From the NCBI GenBank assembly GCA_963848205.1, contig CAWKCV010000005.1:248001-312000 (forward strand): DNA of 64,000 nucleotides. Direction: 5' to 3'. The translations under genes and the position numbers were made by a program. How positions within the stretch are numbered: the first letter of the stretch is position 1; each line of letters begins with the position of its first letter. Under the pieces are notes generated by a model, which saw nothing but the letters and a program-made list of their open reading frames with translations, was not told the origin of the DNA and did not search any database. This stretch comes from BOG-908 sp963848205. GTDB lineage: Bacteria > Pseudomonadota > Alphaproteobacteria > Acetobacterales > Acetobacteraceae. Of this stretch, positions 7,602-16,500 are shown piece after piece.

Positions 7602-7907
7602 ATGGCCGATATCGACACGATCGTCCGCGGCGCCACCGAGCTGCGCGTGGAGCGTCCGCGCCTGCACAAGGTGGTTCTGGTCAACGACGATTTCACGCCG
7701 CGCAGCTTCGTGGTGCGCGTGCTCAAATCCGAGTTCCGGCTGGGCGAGGCGCGTGCACGCCAGGTGATGAGCACCGCGCACCAGCGTGGCGCCTGCGTAG
7801 TGGGCGTATTCACCGCCGAAATTGCCGAGGCCAAGGCCACGAATGCGGTGGACCTGGCGCGCAAGGAGGGCTTCCCGCTGCTGTTCACCACCGAGCCCGA
7901 GACGTGA
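7602..7907 (+). CDS. clpS: ClpS-family N-end-rule adaptor
   Basis: 101 residues. ClpS delivers N-degron substrates to the ClpAP protease. The core is plain: LHKVVLVNDDFTPRSFVVRV (the NDD that binds the substrate alpha-amino group), FRLGEARARQVMSTAHQRG with the conserved His, then CVVGVFTAEIAEAKATNAV and AREEGFPL-type C-terminus ending LLFTTEPE. The residue after TP is Arg where E. coli ClpS has the gatekeeper Met40, so substrate choice may differ. No clpA follows; the next feature is a tRNA on the opposite strand. This suggests a second, stand-alone ClpS paralogue. A strong AGGAGG at 7591 fixes the start. Confidence 0.85.
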   Translation: MADIDTIVRGATELRVERPRLHKVVLVNDDFTPRSFVVRVLKSEFRLGEARARQVMSTAHQRGACVVGVFTAEIAEAKATNAVDLARKEGFPLLFTTEPET

Positions 7908-7921
7908 TGATCTGAAAAGGC

Positions 7922-7998
7922 TGGCGCGCCCTACAGGAATCGAACCTGTGACCCATAGCTTAGAAGGCTATTGCTCTATCCAACTGAGCTAAGGGCGC
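7922..7998 (-). tRNA. tRNA-Arg (TCT)
   Basis: 77 nt on the minus strand. Acceptor GCGCCC pairs with GGGCGC; the D arm reads TTAGCTCAGTTGGATAGAGCA; the anticodon loop is CTTCTAA in stem ATAGC/GCTAT, giving anticodon TCT; the T arm is CACAGGTTCGATTCCTGT. Discriminator G and CCA are encoded. Confidence 0.97.
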
Positions 7999-8034
7999 GT
8001 TGGCGGGAAGGCTGTGGCCGCGGCTGCTGGGCGA

Positions 8035-8340
8035 TCAATGCGTCCAGTTTTCGGCGCGGCCATATTTGAAGTTGTCGGCATAGACTTTTGGCGTGTGCAC
8101 CCGCTCGGTGCTCGCTTCCAGATCGTAGGCGATGGCGTTGCGGTCCGCATAGGCGATCGCTTCGTCCTTGGTGGCGAAGTGCAGGTGCACCTGGTTCTGC
8201 GTGCTGCCGCCGCCGAACCAGCCCATGAGCGGATCCTGTCGCTGCTGCTCGGTCGGCTCCCATTCGAGTGCCCAATGGTTCGTGTTGGCCGTGCCCGACT
8301 GCATCGACGATTTGGCTAGCTGGAAGATGCGCGCGCGCAT
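8035..8340 (-). CDS. NDUFS4-type complex I accessory subunit
   Basis: 101 residues of the ETC complex I subunit (NDUFS4/AQDQ) family, an accessory subunit of NADH:ubiquinone oxidoreductase that alphaproteobacteria share with mitochondria. Diagnostic stretches: ARIFQLAKSSMQSG at the N-terminus, WALEWEPTEQQRQDPLMGWF, LHFATKDEAIAYADRNAIAY, and KVYADNFKYGRAENWTH at the end. It stands alone between two tRNA genes rather than with nuo genes, as is common for this subunit. It probably acts at the inner face of the cytoplasmic membrane. Confidence 0.9.
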   Translation of the reverse strand: MRARIFQLAKSSMQSGTANTNHWALEWEPTEQQRQDPLMGWFGGGSTQNQVHLHFATKDEAIAYADRNAIAYDLEASTERVHTPKVYADNFKYGRAENWTH

Positions 8341-8361
8341 GAGTCCTCTCCGGCGGGTGGA

Positions 8362-8438
8362 TGGTCGGGGCGAGAGGATTCGAACCTCCGGCCCCCTGCT
8401 CCCAAAGCAGGTGCTCTACCAGGCTGAGCTACGCCCCG
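8362..8438 (-). tRNA. tRNA-Pro (TGG)
   Basis: 77 nt on the minus strand. Acceptor CGGGGCG pairs with CGCCCCG; the D arm reads TAGCTCAGCCTGGTAGAGCA; the anticodon stem CCTGC/GCAGG encloses loop TTTGGGA, anticodon TGG; the T arm is CGGAGGTTCGAATCCTCT. Discriminator A and CCA are encoded. Confidence 0.97.
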
Positions 8439-8480
8439 ATGGAAGCTGTCTAGAACATCGCCTGCACCCCAGCAAACAAG

Positions 8481-8524
8481 CAAAAGCTTTTTGGTCCGTT
8501 TCAAAAAGGGACTGCTTCCTTCCT
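8481..8524 (-). repeat. Dispersed repeat, single reverse arm
   Basis: caaaagctttttggtcc, gtttcaaaaagggac and tgcttccttcc. It contains the last codons and the stop of the small gene ending at 8501. Confidence 0.8.
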
Positions 8525-8725
8525 GATCTCCAACCGATGCCGATCCACCCCCGCCGGCGTCACCTCATACCGCCCATCCGCCCGGACCTGCGCAAACCCA
8601 TCCCCCTCAAGCCGCGCGAGGCACGGCCCATCCTTCAAAGCCGGCGGCCGCCCCGCTGGCCCCGACAGGATCAGCCGGTGCAGCGCACTGCGGCAGCAGG
8701 TCTCGAGGTAAGGCTCATTCCACAT
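8501..8725 (-). CDS. Small hypothetical protein with repeat-encoded C-terminus
   Basis: 74 residues, family not recognised. The body (EPYLETCCRSALHRLILSGP, RPPALKDGPCLARLEGDGF, ADGRYEVTPAGVDRHRLEI) has the look of a compact winged-helix-like or helical protein with a conserved ring of Cys and Arg. The last seven residues, RKEAVPF, and the stop codon come from the dispersed repeat, as in two other genes here. ATG at 8725 is preferred over GTG at 8728. Its place between tRNA-Pro and pyrD with normal codon use supports it being real. Confidence 0.5.
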   Translation of the reverse strand: MWNEPYLETCCRSALHRLILSGPAGRPPALKDGPCLARLEGDGFAQVRADGRYEVTPAGVDRHRLEIRKEAVPF

Positions 8726-8822
8726 CACCGTGAAGGATCGTGCGCGCCATGCCCACGTGCAAGCCTTGAAGCTCGCGCCGGTACCCGGCAGGTGAGGGCC
8801 TCATCCAGTCGAGCCCCCCTTC

Positions 8823-9869
8823 ATGCGCGCGCACATCGCCTCTTCCCTGCTGCCGTTGATGCGGCTGATCGACGCCGAGCAGGCGCATGGTCTGGCCTTG
8901 CGCGCGCTCTCGGCCGGGCTGCTGGGCCGGGCCGCGTCGCCCGACGATCCTGCGCTCGAAATCCGCGCCATGGGCCTGGCATTCGCCAACCCGATCGGTC
9001 TGGCGGCCGGTTTCGACAAGAATGCGGTGGCCGTGGCTCCGCTGCTGCGGCTCGGCTTCGGCTGCGTGGAAGCGGGCACGGTCACCCGGCTCGCGCAGCC
9101 GGGCAACCCACGCCCGCGGCTGTTTCGCCTCGAGCAGCACCGCGCGGTGATCAACCGGCTGGGCTTCAACAACGAGGGCATCGAGGCATACGTCGCGCGG
9201 CTGGCGGGCATGGGCCCGCGCCTTGGCCGGTTCGGCGCCAATATCGGCATCAACAAGACCGGCGCCGACCCGGAGCGCGACTACCCGGCTCTGGTGGCGG
9301 CCGTGACCCCGTTTGCCGACTACGTGACGATCAACGTCTCCTCGCCTAACACGCCCGGTCTGCGCGACCTGCAAAGCGAGGCGCGGCTGCGCGGCATCCT
9401 GCAGGCGATCGCGCGTGAAGTGCCGGTGCGCCCGCCTCTGCTCATCAAGATCGCGCCCGACCTGAACGATGACGGGCTGGCAGCCATCGTCGAGACGTCC
9501 ATCGAGCACAAGGCGGCGGGCCTCATCATCAGCAACACCACCATCTCCCGCCCGCCAGGAATGGGCGGCGTGAACGCATTGCAGGTGGGCGGACTATCCG
9601 GCGCACCGCTGTTCGAGCGTTCGACCCAGATGCTGCGCAAGACGGCCCGCTTGGCCGCCGGCCGGCTGGTGCTGGTGGGCTGCGGCGGCATACGCACGGG
9701 GGCCGATATCCTGGAGAAGCTCATGGCCGGCGCCAGCCTGGTGCAGATCTACACCGAATTCGCCTATGCCGGTCCGGCGCTGATCCCCCGCCTCAAACGC
9801 GAGTTGCTGGCGGCTTTGGCCGAGCACGGCTTCGCCCGCGCCTCCGACGCGATCGGTGCCGGCCTGTGA
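8823..9869 (+). CDS. pyrD: Dihydroorotate dehydrogenase (quinone), class 2
   Basis: 348 residues. It oxidises dihydroorotate to orotate in pyrimidine synthesis and passes electrons to ubiquinone at the membrane. The N-terminal amphipathic extension (LLPLMRLIDAEQAHGLALRA) marks class 2. NPIGLAAGFDKN, VEAGTVT, NRLGFNNEG and GANIGINK are present. The catalytic base is Ser in TINVSSPNTPGLRDLQ, as in class 2 (Cys in class 1). The FMN-phosphate loop VGCGGIRTGADILEKLMAGA follows. The stop overlaps the GTG start of the downstream HAD gene by 4 bp, so the two are translationally coupled. Confidence 0.96.
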   Translation: MRAHIASSLLPLMRLIDAEQAHGLALRALSAGLLGRAASPDDPALEIRAMGLAFANPIGLAAGFDKNAVAVAPLLRLGFGCVEAGTVTRLAQPGNPRPRLFRLEQHRAVINRLGFNNEGIEAYVARLAGMGPRLGRFGANIGINKTGADPERDYPALVAAVTPFADYVTINVSSPNTPGLRDLQSEARLRGILQAIAREVPVRPPLLIKIAPDLNDDGLAAIVETSIEHKAAGLIISNTTISRPPGMGGVNALQVGGLSGAPLFERSTQMLRKTARLAAGRLVLVGCGGIRTGADILEKLMAGASLVQIYTEFAYAGPALIPRLKRELLAALAEHGFARASDAIGAGL

Positions 9870-10708
9870 TCCCGCTCATCGCCGGCCTATCGGAGATCGA
9901 AGCACGCTATGACGGCTTCATCGTCGATCTGTGGGGCGTTGTGCATGACGGAGTGAAACCCTATCCCGGTGCGCTGGAGGCGCTCGCCGGCATGGAGCCC
10001 CGCCCGGTGCTGCTGCTCTCCAACGCACCGCGGCGCGCCGCCTCCGCGCAGAACATGCTGCGGCGCATGCAGGTGGAGGACCGGCTCTACACCTCCATCC
10101 TCACCAGCGGCGAGGCGGTCTGGCTGGCGCTGCGCGACCGCACCGACCCCTGGTTCGCCCGGCTGGGCACGCGCGCCTATCACATCGGCCCGCACCGCGA
10201 CCGCAACGTGATGGAAGGGCTCGGACTGACGATCCACGAGGCGCCGCACGGTGCCGAGTTCGTCGTCAACACCGGGCCGGACGACGACCGGCTCGATCCC
10301 GGCACGCTGGAGGCCTTTCTGCCCGAGTTGCAGGCGTGCCTGGACGCCGGGCTGCCGATGATCTGCGCCAACCCCGACCGCGTGGTCATGCGCGCCGGCG
10401 TGCGCATCCTCTGCGCCGGCACGCTGGCCGAACATTACGCGGCCATGGGCGGCGATGTGATGAGCCTCGGCAAGCCGGACCCGGCAATCTACGACATGGC
10501 ACTGGCCCAGTTGGGCGTGCCGGCCAGCCGGGTGCTGGCGATCGGGGATTCGCTGCATACGGATATCGCGGGTGCCGCGGGCGCGGGGATCGACAGCCTG
10601 TGGGTGCTTGGCGGGATACATGCGGAGGCGCTGGGGGACGATTTGGCGGCTGCGCGGGCTGCGGCAGGGGATATGCCGGTGGGGATGATCAAGCGGCTGG
10701 TCTGGTAA
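9866..10708 (+). CDS. HAD superfamily hydrolase, TIGR01459/NagD-like
   Basis: 280 residues of the HAD-IIA (NagD-like) branch. Motif I is FIVDLWGVVHDG with nucleophile Asp; motif II is LLLSNAPRR; motif III/IV is VMSLGKPDPAIYDMA then VLAIGDSLHTDIAGAAGAGID. The cap-inserted region lies between, including NTGPDDDRL and MICANPDRVV. Members are often encoded next to pyrD or ribF in alphaproteobacteria; the physiological phosphate ester is unknown. GTG at 9866 overlaps the pyrD stop (GTGA). The TAA stop directly abuts a repeat arm. Confidence 0.88.
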   Translation: MIPLIAGLSEIEARYDGFIVDLWGVVHDGVKPYPGALEALAGMEPRPVLLLSNAPRRAASAQNMLRRMQVEDRLYTSILTSGEAVWLALRDRTDPWFARLGTRAYHIGPHRDRNVMEGLGLTIHEAPHGAEFVVNTGPDDDRLDPGTLEAFLPELQACLDAGLPMICANPDRVVMRAGVRILCAGTLAEHYAAMGGDVMSLGKPDPAIYDMALAQLGVPASRVLAIGDSLHTDIAGAAGAGIDSLWVLGGIHAEALGDDLAAARAAAGDMPVGMIKRLVW

Positions 10709-10832
10709 GGAAGGAAGCAGTCCTTCTTTGGAAAAGGACCAAAAAGTTCTGTTAAGCTGTCGCGTGCCGATCGTCAGGCACGCGGCAGCTCGGCAAAAAT
10801 CTCTTTGGAAAGAACTGCTTCCGTTCCTCTAC
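10707..10832. repeat. Dispersed repeat, composite (two inverted arms around a hairpin)
   Basis: Forward arm from 10707 (aaggaaggaagcagtcc ... ggaccaaaaagttctg), then a 14-bp hairpin at 10755-10790 (AGCTGTCGCGTGCC / GGCACGCGGCAGCT, one T-G wobble), then a worn reverse arm (ctttggaaagaactgcttcc). It fills the convergent gap between the HAD gene and yqgE and is likely a bidirectional terminator. Confidence 0.85.
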
Positions 10833-11437
10833 GCATGCCCCGCCTCGCCCGACAGCAAGCTGGGATCCACCTTCAAAATCGCCATCGCCCGCCGCCACTT
10901 CGCCTCATGGTCGCCGTCGAACACGATCTCAGGACTGGCCGGCGCCGACAACCAGGCATTCTCCGTCATCTCGCGGTCGAGCTGGCCTGGTCCCCAACCC
11001 GCATAGCCGAGTGCGAGGAAACCGTGCTTCGGGCCGCCGCCGTCGGCGATCGCCTTCAGCACATCGAGGCTGGCGGTCAGCGCCATGCTCGGGTCCACCA
11101 TCAGGCTGCCGTCGCCGGTCCAGTCGGTCGTGTGCAGCACGAAGCCGCGGGCCGCGTCGACCGGGCCGCCGCGATGCAGCTCGATTTCGCGCACCGGGGG
11201 CACCGGCTTCACGTCAAGCTGTTCGAGCAGATCGCCGAAGCTTGGGCTGGAGAGGGGGCGGTTCAGCACGATGCCCATCGCACCTTCCGGCGTGTGCGCG
11301 CACACATAAATGACGGCCTGGGCAAAATGCGGCGTGTTCATCGCTGGCATGGCAATCAGGAGCTGGCCCGTCAGCAATCCGTCCGCGGGCGCTTGCAGGC
11401 TCTCGTCGACGTCGCCGTTCTTCCTCGCTCTAGCCAT
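10829..11437 (-). CDS. yqgE: YqgE/AlgH family protein (UPF0301)
   Basis: 202 residues. Family signature: LTGQLLIAMPAMNTPHFAQA, VIYVCAHTPEGAMGIVLNRP, IELHRGGPVDAARGFVLH, and near the C-terminus FLALGYAGWGPGQLDREM, ENAWL. The function is poorly defined (AlgH in Pseudomonas is a regulator-like protein), and the fold has no known enzymatic activity. ATG 11437 is chosen because the family's conserved N-terminus begins about 20 residues later; the frame stays open far upstream but without homology. It converges with the pyrD-HAD unit. Confidence 0.9.
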   Translation of the reverse strand: MARARKNGDVDESLQAPADGLLTGQLLIAMPAMNTPHFAQAVIYVCAHTPEGAMGIVLNRPLSSPSFGDLLEQLDVKPVPPVREIELHRGGPVDAARGFVLHTTDWTGDGSLMVDPSMALTASLDVLKAIADGGGPKHGFLALGYAGWGPGQLDREMTENAWLSAPASPEIVFDGDHEAKWRRAMAILKVDPSLLSGEAGHA

Positions 11438-11612
11438 GTTTCCGATCCAGTCATTGACGCGGCACGCTGAACGATAACGCACATGGGTGCCATGCAGACG
11501 CAGACCAGGAGGTGTAACGTTTCGCGGCATCCTTGCCGCGCGGGCCGTCAGCCGAGTGACAGCCCGGGCCTGACTGGATAGAGGTGCGGCTCGTTTTCGG
11601 AGCTGAACCACG

Positions 11613-12092
11613 ATGATCAAGCAAGGCGATACGCTTCCCAGCCTCAAGCTCATGACCGCCACCGCCGAGGGGCCGAGGGAAGTCTCCACCGACGAGCTGT
11701 TCGGCGGCAAGAAGGTGGTGCTGTTCGCAGTGCCCGGCGCATACACGCCAACCTGCTCGATCAAGCATCTGCCTGGGTTCAACGAGCATCTGGCAGACTT
11801 CAAGGCGCGCGGCGTGGATACGGTCGTCTGCATGGCCGTCAACGATGCGTTCGTGATGGGCGCGTGGGCCAGCTCGCAGAATATCGACCCGCAGATCGTC
11901 ATGCTGGCCGACGGCTCGGCGCAGTTTACCCGTGCGCTCGGGCTGGAACTCGACCTGGTCGCACGTGGGATGGGCGTGCGTAGCCAACGCTTCGCGTTGG
12001 TCGCCGACGATCGCCGCGTGACGCATCTGGCGGTCGAGCAGCCCGGCGATTTCGATGTCAGCCGCGCCGAGGCGGTTCTCGCTTTGCTGTGA
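11613..12092 (+). CDS. Peroxiredoxin-5 type peroxidase
   Basis: 159 residues, AhpE/Prx5 subfamily. It reduces H2O2 and organic peroxides using glutathione/glutaredoxin or thioredoxin. The peroxidatic Cys48 lies in FAVPGAYTPTCSIKHLPGF, the typical PGA(F/Y)TPTCS motif. Further landmarks are CMAVNDAFVMGAW and ALGLELDLVARGMGVRSQRF, characteristic of Prx5-like proteins. No second obvious resolving Cys sits in the C-terminal part (Cys72 is within VVCMAV), so a 1-Cys mechanism with external thiol is likely. It is a stand-alone gene. Confidence 0.92.
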   Translation: MIKQGDTLPSLKLMTATAEGPREVSTDELFGGKKVVLFAVPGAYTPTCSIKHLPGFNEHLADFKARGVDTVVCMAVNDAFVMGAWASSQNIDPQIVMLADGSAQFTRALGLELDLVARGMGVRSQRFALVADDRRVTHLAVEQPGDFDVSRAEAVLALL

Positions 12093-12202
12093 GACCAGGG
12101 GGCCTCGCTCCCGGAAAGTGCGTGCACAAGGCACTGCATGCATACGAAGGTATGTGAAATCCCAGTCCGCGACACAACCCCATGTCGATTCGCAAGCATA
12201 AA

Positions 12203-12225
12203 ATGAACAATGTCAATATGTTCAT
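12203..12225. promoter_or_regulatory. Inverted repeat in a low-GC intergenic region, candidate operator
   Basis: ATGAACA, 9-nt spacer, TGTTCAT: a perfect 7-bp inverted repeat, followed by another GTTCACTTCAC. It lies about 110 bp upstream of the GIY-YIG/repeat gene, in an AT-rich stretch (about 12130-12260) that contrasts with the GC-rich surroundings. This looks like a promoter with a dimeric repressor site. No factor is identified. Confidence 0.35.
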
Positions 12226-12334
12226 GCTATGTTCACTTCACAGATGTATGTCAAGCTCACAATGTAACCCAGGGTTGTCATGAATCGACCGGATACACGT
12301 TTGTAGCAACCGGCGCAGCCCTGCGGAGTGCCGG

Positions 12335-13312
12335 ATGGAACAAGGTTGGATCTACGTGCTGGTGAACTCGTCCATACCGGGCATGGTCAAGGTGGGACGC
12401 ACTGTTCGAGCGCCGACAGACCGGGCAGCCGAACTGTCCGGCGTCACCGGCGTCGCGACGCCGTTCATTGTCGCCTACGAGCAGTTCTTCTCGGACTGTT
12501 ACGCGGCCGAGCGCTATATTCATGGCGACCTGGAAAAACGCGGCTGGCGGGTCTCGACCAACCGTGAATTCTTCCGCGGCGCTCCCTCGGAGATCATCCG
12601 CGTCGTTCTCGAAGCCGTCGATACGCTGGAACCCAGCGTGGCCAGCGCAGCGCGCGCGCGCGACATGCAGACCGCTTCTGCCTTGCTCGACGCCGGCGAC
12701 CGCGCCTGGTCCGGCCTGGGAGACGCGCCGCAGGACACCGGGGAGGCGATACGCTGCTACAAACTGGCGATGACGCGCGGTTCGTCGCTTGCCTGCGAGC
12801 GTTTGGGGGAGGTGTTCCTGCAGCTCCACGCGCATCAGCCGGACAGGGTGTCGCGCCGCAGGGCGATGGGGCCGCTCAAGGAGGGTGCCCGCAGGGGCAA
12901 CGCCTATTGCTATACCGGCATGGCGTGGTTGTTCGCGTCCGAGGGCAATCTCGACAATTTCGAAAAGGCCTTCCGCCTGTTCTTCGAAAGCGCGCGGTCC
13001 GAGCTTGGCGGCACGGGGCCGGTCTCCGACCGCTATGCCATGGCCTGCTGCCGCTATATCGGGCTGTGCATGGACGCCGGCATCGAGCCCTCGCACCGGG
13101 CCGAACTGCGCGTCGCGTCCGATGCGATCATCCCGCATCTGCTGGCCGAACTCGAGCGCGCGCGCGCCGACGCCGATGAGCGTAAGCGCGCCGCCGCCCA
13201 ACTGCGCTGGGCTTACGGCGCGTTGCTGGCTCCGCCGTGCACGCCGCCCGCCAAGCAGAGCCGCACGGCCGCACGAAATTGGCTAACCTGGAGCGATGCC
13301 GCCCCGGCTTGA
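12335..13312 (+). CDS. GIY-YIG (T5orf172-type) domain fused to Sel1/TPR-like helical repeats
   Basis: 325 residues. The N-terminal 90 residues match the T5orf172/MUG113 branch of the GIY-YIG superfamily: GWIYVLVNSSIPGMVKVGRT (the YV...VKVGRT core), ELSGVTGVATPFIVAYEQFF, AERYIHGDLEKRGWRVSTNREFF. The conserved Arg and Glu of the superfamily appear to be retained. Residues about 120-290 are alpha-helical with Sel1-like wording (RCYKLAMTRGSSLACERLGEVF, PLKEGARRGNAYCYTGMAWLF, KAFRLFFESARSELG). It has no signal peptide. A DNA-end-binding or nuclease module joined to a protein-interaction scaffold is inferred; function unknown. It is a stand-alone gene preceded by an AT-rich region. Confidence 0.7.
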   Translation: MEQGWIYVLVNSSIPGMVKVGRTVRAPTDRAAELSGVTGVATPFIVAYEQFFSDCYAAERYIHGDLEKRGWRVSTNREFFRGAPSEIIRVVLEAVDTLEPSVASAARARDMQTASALLDAGDRAWSGLGDAPQDTGEAIRCYKLAMTRGSSLACERLGEVFLQLHAHQPDRVSRRRAMGPLKEGARRGNAYCYTGMAWLFASEGNLDNFEKAFRLFFESARSELGGTGPVSDRYAMACCRYIGLCMDAGIEPSHRAELRVASDAIIPHLLAELERARADADERKRAAAQLRWAYGALLAPPCTPPAKQSRTAARNWLTWSDAAPA

Positions 13313-13507
13313 GGCGAACCACTCTCAGAATATGACGCCGAACAAGCGGTTTGCTTTGCATTTGTGAGCTTAGGCGCAAGCTGCCATCGCAAGTGCATCT
13401 TATTCGTGCAGCCTCGTTGCGCAAGGAACGTGCCGCCTCTAGCTCAGCTTAGGCGTGATACGTCGCCGGACGCGCATCGTGTCCGCGTTGCCATAAGGAG
13501 CCTGGCC

Positions 13508-16500
13508 ATGGACATCGAGCGCGACGCGACCGAGCTGCTGCAGGATCGTGGCGCGCGCGAGGCGGCCGAAGGCGGCATGGCCGCGGTCACGCTGCAGGAC
13601 AAATACACCAATTTCGACGGCCGCGTGTTCCTGACCGGCATCCAGGCCCTGGTGCGCCTGCCGCTGCTGCAGCGAAGGCGCGACCGCGCGGCCGGGCACA
13701 ATACTGCAGGCTTCATCAGCGGCTATCGCGGCAGTCCGCTCGGCGGCTACGATTTGGCGTTGTGGAGCGCCAAGAAGCACCTGGACGCGCACGACATCGT
13801 CTTCGTGCCGGGCATCAACGAGGATCTGGCGGCGACCGCCGTGTGGGGCAGCCAGCAGGTGCCGATCATGCCGAACCCCACCAAGGATGGGGTGTTCGGC
13901 CTGTGGTATGGCAAAGGTCCGGGCGTGGACCGGTCCGGCGACGTGCTGAAACATGCGAGCTACGCCGGCGTGCCCGCACTCGGCGGCGCCATTGCGCTGT
14001 GCGGCGACGACCATGGCGCGCGCTCCTCCACGCTGGCCCACCAGAGCGACCTGGCACTGATCCATTTCGGCATGCCGGTGCTCAACCCCTCCACCGTCGA
14101 GGAGCTGGTCAGCTACGGCTTGGCCGCCTGGTCGATGAGCCGATACAGCGGCTGCTGGATCGGCATGAAGGCGCTGACCGACACGGTGGAAGGCGGCGCC
14201 TCCATCCCGGCCGACATGGACCGGATCGCCTACGCGCTTCCCGCCGATTTCGAGATGCCTGCGGGCGGGCTGAACCTGCGCGCCCGCAACGGCTCGGCGC
14301 TGGAAGTCGAGGCGCGGCATTTCGAGCAGCGCCATCCCGCCGCACAGGCCTGGGTGCGTGCCAACGGGCTCGACCGGCTGGCCTGGGGTGCCGCGCCGCG
14401 CAACCGCATCGGCCTGGTCAGCACCGGCAAGGCCTATCTCGATGTGATCGAGGCGCTGCGCGGCTTGGGGCTGACCGAGGAGCGCTGCACGTCGCTCGGC
14501 ATCGCCGTCTATAAGGTGGGCATGGTGTGGCCGCTTGAGCCCGAGCGGCTGCGCGCGTTCGCCGAGACCTGCGACGAGATTTTCGTGATCGAGGAAAAGC
14601 ACCCGATCATCGAGGACCAGATTTCCACCATCCTCTACAACCAGCCGGCCGACCGCCGGCCGCGGCTGACCGGCAAGCTCGACGAGCACGCTCGCCCGCT
14701 GCTCCGCGAAGTGGGCGAGCTCGACCCCGATCTGCTGCTGCACGTGCTGGCCGGGCGCCTCTCCGGCCGCATCGAGGACGCGCCGTTGCGCGAGCGGATC
14801 GCCAACATAAAGCCGCTGCAGACCGGAATTCCCACCATCTCGTATGGCGTGCGCGACATATTGCGGCCGCCCAGCTTCTGCGCCGGCTGCCCCCACAACA
14901 CCTCCACCGTGGTGCCCGAAGGCAGCGTCGCCGGTGCCGGTATCGGCTGCCATATCATGGCGAGCGCGATGCCGGAGCGGAACACGGTGGCGGCCACCCA
15001 CATGGGCGGCGAGGGTGCCCAGTGGATCGGCCAGGCGCCGTTCACCGCGATGCCGCACATGTTCCAGAATCTGGGCGACGGCACCTATTTCCACTCCGGC
15101 CTGCTGGCGGTGCGTGCGTCGATCGCGGCGAAGGTGAACATCACCTACAAGATCCTGCTGAACGGGGCGGTCGCGATGACCGGCGGGCAGACGGTGGAGG
15201 GCGAGCAGTTCGCCGGCGACATCACCGGGCCGCACGTGGCGCACCAGCTCACCGCCGAGGGCTGCCGCCGCGTCGCCCTGGTCAGCGACGACATCGCCCG
15301 CCACAGCCGCGCCGATTATCCGGCCGGGGTGACGTTTCACCCGCGTGAGGACCTCGACGCGGTGCAGCGCGAATTGCGCGACTTCCAGGGCGTCAGCGCC
15401 ATCATCTACGAGCAGGCCTGCGCCACCGAGCGGCGCCGCATGCGCAAGCGCGGCAAGCTGGTGGACCCGAAGGAGCGCCTGTTCATCCACCCCGAGGTTT
15501 GCGAGGGCTGCGGCGATTGCGGCGTGCAGTCCAACTGCATCGCCGTCGAGCCGCTCGAGACGCCGCTCGGCCGCAAGCGCCGCATCAATCAGACGGTCTG
15601 CAACAAGGATTTCTCCTGCGCCAAGGGGCTCTGCCCCAGCTTCATCAGCGTCATCGGCGGCGACGTGCGCGCGCGCATCGATGCGGAAGACGGCGCGCCC
15701 GACCCGCTGGCCGGCGAACAGGCGCTGGTCGCCAGCCTGCCCGAGCCCGCGCTGCCGCGCATCGGCGAGGTGTACAACATCCTGCTCGCCGGCATCGGCG
15801 GGCAGGGCGTGGTGACCGTCGCCGCGCTGCTGGGCATGGCGGCGCATATCCAGGGCCTGAAGCTTACGGTGCTGGACAATTCCGGCCTGGCGCAGCGCAA
15901 CGGCTCGGTCACCAGCCATCTGCGGCTGGGCGACGGCGCCGAACGGCACTCGCCGCGTATCCCGAACGGCGACGTCGATCTGGTGATCGGGGCCGACCCG
16001 ATGGTGGTCGCCATCCCCGAAACGCTGGCCAAGCTCGGCCATGGCCGCAGTGCGGTGCTGCTGAACCGCTTCGTCTCGCCCAACGCGATGTTTGCGCGCG
16101 AGGCCGACCTCGACCTCAGCTTCGATCCGTTGCTGGCCAAGGTGGCGCCGCGTGCGGACCAGGAGCGGGTCATGAGCATCGACGCAACCCGGATCGCGCA
16201 GGTGATGCTGGGCAATGCGGTCGGCGCCAACCTCTTCCTGGTGGGTTTTGCCTGGCAGAAGGGGCTGATCCCGCTGCGTTCGGATATCGTGATGCGCGCC
16301 ATCGAGCTGAACGGCACCGAGGTCGCGATGAACAAGCGCGCCTTCAGCCTAGGCCGCATCGCCGCCGCCCGCCCCGATCTGGCGGCCGCCTGGCTGCGTG
16401 GCCACGAGGAAGTGCATATTCCGGACACGCTGGGCGACCTGCTGGCCGACCGCATGCCGCGCCTGCGCGCCTGGGGCGGCGACCGCTGGGCCGCGCGCTA

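Noticed and set aside
13439..16042. 867-codon open frame antisense to the indolepyruvate oxidoreductase gene
   Set aside because: It is the mirror frame of a GC-rich gene whose own strand carries TPP and Fe-S motifs. The antisense product is Arg/His/Ala-rich with no family resemblance.
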